From positions 3,712,501 to 3,776,500 of the forward strand of contig NZ_CP086615.1 in assembly GCF_020883455.1 (NCBI RefSeq): a stretch of DNA of 64,000 nucleotides, read 5' to 3'. Of this stretch, positions 61,431 through 64,000 are shown one piece after another; the stretch's first letter is position 1, and each line of letters starts with the position of its first letter. A program made the translations under genes and the position numbers. The notes beneath the pieces are model-generated. The model was not told the DNA's origin and did not search any database. It saw only the letters and a list, made by a program, of their open reading frames with translations. This stretch comes from Spiribacter halobius (lineage in GTDB: Bacteria > Pseudomonadota > Gammaproteobacteria > Nitrococcales > Nitrococcaceae).

Positions 61431-62708
61431 TCAGTGAGCGGCGATGTCGGCCGCGAGTACGGCGGCGACGTCGATGTCGTGAGCGCCCGGGTTGACCACA
61501 TGACGGATGTTGCGGGTCTCGCGGGTATTGTCACGGGCGAGTTCCGCGAGATTGAGCATGACGCGGCGATCGTACAGCCGGCCATCGGGGTGGCGCACGA
61601 GCATCACCACGGGGTGCAGACGAGCCTCGGGGCTTGCGGAGACCACGACGGCTAGCGAGCCGTCGTCGAGCTCGACCAGGCTGCCGGCCGGGTAGATACC
61701 GAGGCAGCGGATGAACGCCTCGGTGAGTTCCTGGCCGAAGTCCTGGTCAGCCCGCTCAAAGAGCAGGCGCAGCACCCGATCGGGGGGAATACCCTCCTGG
61801 TACGCCCGGTCGCTCGTCATCGCGTCGTAGACATCGCAGATCCCCACGACGAGCACCGGGCGTGGAATCACGTCCCCCGTAAGTCCCAGCGGGTAGCCCT
61901 TGCCGTTCACGCGCTCATGATGGAGGCGCACCATCTCCAGCACGGCCTTGGGCATGCCACCCTCCCGCGAGAGGAGCTCCACCCCTTCATCGGGGTGGCG
62001 CCGAATGATCTCCCGTTCCGCCTTGCTGAGGACCCCGGGCTTTTTCAGGATCGCCTCGGGGGTCCGCATCTTGCCGACGTCGTGGAGCAGACCACCGAGG
62101 CCGAGCGCCTCGAGTTCCTCGCGCCCGAGACCGAGGTGCCGGCCAAAGGCGATGGCGAGCACGCAGACGTTCAGGCAGTGATTCGCGGTGTACTCGTCAC
62201 GCTGGCGCAGGTTCGTAAGCCACAGCGAGGCGCTAGCGTTCTCCGAGATCACGGTGACCAGCTCCCGGACCACACTGCGGGCCGCGTCGGCATCGATGCT
62301 GTGCCCAAGCCGCGCGTCCTCGAGAATCCGGTCGACTACGCGCCGCCCACGGTCGCGCGCATCGCGGGCAACCCGCACCAGAGGCCAGAAGCGCTGGAAT
62401 TCTGGATAGGCGGCAATGCCGAACGCCGCTGCCACATCACCGCGGTCTGGCGACGAGGGGGCATCCTCGTTGGCATCGCCTGGTGTTGCCGACGACTCAC
62501 CCGCGTCCAGTTGGCGCAGGGCATCGCCCCGGGAGCGCGCCTCGTCGATGAAGACGTGGCGGCAGAGTCGACGCAGCTCCCGCAGCTCGGGTTCCCCCTC
62601 GATTGAGAAGCCCTGGAACAGGAACGGCGTACCCAGCCACGGACGATCCAATGCCACGACATAGAGCCCCGGCATGAGGTCACCGACAGCCACCTGCCTC
62701 TCACCCAT
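61431..62708 (-). CDS. DUF3391/HD-GYP domain phosphodiesterase
   Basis: This 425-residue protein has an N-terminal DUF3391 domain (VAVGDLMPGLYVVALDRPWLGTPFLFQGF) and an HD-GYP domain with HD 209-210 in LLHDVGKM, HHERVNGKGYP (263-273), and DVYDAMTSDRAYQ. HD-GYP proteins hydrolyse cyclic-di-GMP to GMP; the metal ligands and the GYP motif are present, with Asn in place of Asp in HHERxDG. ATG 62708 starts at the domain; an earlier frame adds 12 residues. It is likely to oppose the cyclase activity of the nearby GGDEF protein. Confidence 0.92.
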   Translation of the reverse strand: MGERQVAVGDLMPGLYVVALDRPWLGTPFLFQGFSIEGEPELRELRRLCRHVFIDEARSRGDALRQLDAGESSATPGDANEDAPSSPDRGDVAAAFGIAAYPEFQRFWPLVRVARDARDRGRRVVDRILEDARLGHSIDADAARSVVRELVTVISENASASLWLTNLRQRDEYTANHCLNVCVLAIAFGRHLGLGREELEALGLGGLLHDVGKMRTPEAILKKPGVLSKAEREIIRRHPDEGVELLSREGGMPKAVLEMVRLHHERVNGKGYPLGLTGDVIPRPVLVVGICDVYDAMTSDRAYQEGIPPDRVLRLLFERADQDFGQELTEAFIRCLGIYPAGSLVELDDGSLAVVVSASPEARLHPVVMLVRHPDGRLYDRRVMLNLAELARDNTRETRNIRHVVNPGAHDIDVAAVLAADIAAH

Positions 62709-63246
62709 GTGCGTCGCGCCCCCTGTGACGGCCGTCGATCCCAACCCGAAGTGACTGGCATACGCTTACGCGCAGTTTACCGCCGCCCGGCAGATTACTG
62801 CGCATGCTGACGCCCAAATAGTCTACGGAAGTGACGCTCGCCTTTGTGTGCGCTTCGCCCGGTATTCGCCGGTAGTGCCCGAGTGAGCGCTCCCCCACCT
62901 CTGCCGCGCCGCAACGTCTATACGCGGAACGCTCATTGGGGGCGTGACGCTGCATGGTCCGGGAGCACCTGCGCTCGCGGCCATCCCACGCCCATTGCGG
63001 CGGGCGACCGACGGCGCATGCGTGCGCTCCGAACCGCCGACGCGGGCACGGTAAGCGCCGCCCTATTGGCTCTTGCCCGACGCCCCAGGGGACTTATCCG
63101 GGGCGTGCCCGTTGCCGCCCCTGTTGGTAGCCACGCTTGCCCAACTCGGGAACGGGCGTCACGGAACCCCTCGGACTGTCATCGGCCAGAAGCTGTCGTT
63201 CAATGATCGAGCTCAGCCACCGTTAACGGTCGGCTGCAGCCCGTTG
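62709..63246. other. Gene-free intergenic region
   Basis: About 540 bp between the HD-GYP start and the 3' end of the next gene. No frame with a plausible product and no clear terminator was found. Confidence 0.45.
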
Positions 63247-63879
63247 TTAAGTGCCCACACTCAGTGGAGCGAGATTCTCGCTCAACACTTCATCCCGCAA
63301 GGCACCCAATCGATCCGCAATGGATACACCGCGATTGGCACGAACAGAGTACGAACCGCGAATCACCGGAGGAAAGGCGTCGTTAGTCTCAAACGACGCG
63401 TCGTCTAGCCATTCACCAAACCGATCTGCACCCCGAGTCCAAAGAGCTACATCACACTCACTGTTGAATGGCACCGACGTTCCGAATGCCTTGCGGGTTA
63501 CATTGCTGCTGCCAACAATTCCTAGGACGCACTTACCGCGCCTCTCCAGAAGAAAGATCTTGGCATGCCAGTTCATGCCTTTCCTGTAGTAGGCATCCAC
63601 GGTAGCGCCAGCCGCCGTCAGGCTATCCCGGAAAGCACGATATCGGTCTCGCCAGCCGTAGTTATGAACCCCAACAGTGGTGAGCGTTATCGTGTTTCGC
63701 ACAAGAGCCGAAACAAATCCCGGTTCCGCCGAGGCCCTATACCCGGATGGTGCGTCCTCCTGGAAAAACCCGGAACACATGATCGCCCGGTCTGCAATTC
63801 CCAAGGACAGTGATTTGACAATACTGTCTCGGAAAATATTGGGGGCATGGCTTCGGCGGAGGAAAATGGCTATTGGCAT
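63247..63879 (-). CDS. PLD-family (HKD) nuclease-like protein
   Basis: This 210-residue protein has one phospholipase-D type motif: NWHAKIFLLERRGKCVLGIVGSSNVTRKAFG, i.e. H-x-K followed by G-S-S-N, then FNSECDVALW. Such domains occur in nucleases and in restriction or defence proteins; a single motif implies dimerisation. ATG 63879 has GAG about nine bases upstream; a TTG at 63903 would add eight residues. The segment is less GC-rich than the genome average seen here, suggesting an acquired gene. The window ends 121 bp further on. Confidence 0.68.
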   Translation of the reverse strand: MPIAIFLRRSHAPNIFRDSIVKSLSLGIADRAIMCSGFFQEDAPSGYRASAEPGFVSALVRNTITLTTVGVHNYGWRDRYRAFRDSLTAAGATVDAYYRKGMNWHAKIFLLERRGKCVLGIVGSSNVTRKAFGTSVPFNSECDVALWTRGADRFGEWLDDASFETNDAFPPVIRGSYSVRANRGVSIADRLGALRDEVLSENLAPLSVGT

Positions 63880-64000
63880 GAACCAAGAACTCGTTTCACG
63901 CAAACCCGCGCTTGAGTCGTCGTGGGGCGCTCAGCGTCCTCGAGGTCGCACTCGAAGCGCTTGTTAGAGGTGATTTTCATCCAAGCCCAACAAGCTTCTT
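63880..64000. other. Right edge of window
   Basis: The last 121 bp hold no complete feature; any promoter of the PLD-like gene would lie here. Confidence 0.3.

Noticed and set aside
1-64000. tRNA, rRNA, CRISPR arrays, complete prophage or integron
   Set aside because: No cloverleaf-like genes, regularly spaced repeats, phage structural genes or integrase were seen by reading both strands; a computed scan could still reveal small RNAs.

Overview
The window is GC-rich DNA from a bacterial chromosome, most likely a gammaproteobacterium. The gene content (MocR and GcvA-type regulators, DUF1127 proteins, DUF3391/HD-GYP, HU) and codon use would suit a halophilic or Ectothiorhodospiraceae-like lineage, but no rRNA or other taxonomic marker is present, so this is inference. 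It is regulator-dense: six LysR proteins, two MocR, and one each of TetR, ArsR, AraC, PadR, MarR, MerR and XRE types, usually beside a small catabolic or efflux gene set.

Layout. 0.3-7.2 kb: nadB, a LysR gene divergent from an MFS-SGNH hydrolase-SDR set, and an orphan Phd-like protein. 7.3-16.1 kb: an MFS/TetR pair with duplicated operators, MocR plus a DUF1127 protein, a YbfB-type MFS, LysE-NUDIX, and an ArsR-controlled fluoroacetate-dehalogenase-like hydrolase. 16.5-26.7 kb: GNAT, a DsbA-like isomerase, LysR, AraC, an XRE-like regulator with a periplasmic beta-propeller protein, and LysR with an enoyl-CoA hydratase-aldehyde dehydrogenase operon. 27.0-31.8 kb: a probable arsenic (organoarsenical) resistance module, PadR - flavoprotein with Cys-Cys tail - MFS - MarR - membrane protein - ArsN2, without a visible arsR/arsB/arsC. 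An OsmC gene meets it tail to tail.

32.66-36.16 kb is a mobile element with 26-bp inverted repeats, a 10-bp target duplication and inward-facing terminator-like hairpins. Its transposase gene is split by cargo: the 3' end of leuA fused in frame to the transposase N-terminal half, a RES-Xre toxin-antitoxin pair, and a truncated ORF. It sits between a DUF1127 gene and a MocR gene and appears to have cut the MocR gene from its native promoter. 37.7-48.6 kb: RidA, an MDR dehydrogenase with a hydrolase pseudogene behind it, LysR, two alpha/beta hydrolases, RHH, GST, MerR with a 24-bp perfect palindrome, LysR, EamA and a SagB-type nitroreductase.

48.7-56.4 kb is a defence-like accessory region: a TnsE-like protein, DUF1272, and an OLD nuclease plus UvrD-like helicase pair (Gabija-like). 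The helicase gene is interrupted by one in-frame TGA. An SGNH hydrolase remnant related to the intact gene at 4.4 kb follows. 56.4-62.7 kb: LysR, a membrane PAS-GGDEF-EAL protein, HU and an HD-GYP protein, i.e. cyclic-di-GMP turnover genes around HU. The right edge carries a PLD-family nuclease-like gene.

A recurring regulatory feature: the TetR, PadR and MarR genes each have a -10-like hexamer ending exactly six bases before the ATG, with no Shine-Dalgarno sequence, which suggests leaderless mRNAs. In the TetR and MarR cases the candidate operator overlaps that promoter. No tRNA, rRNA or CRISPR array was seen.
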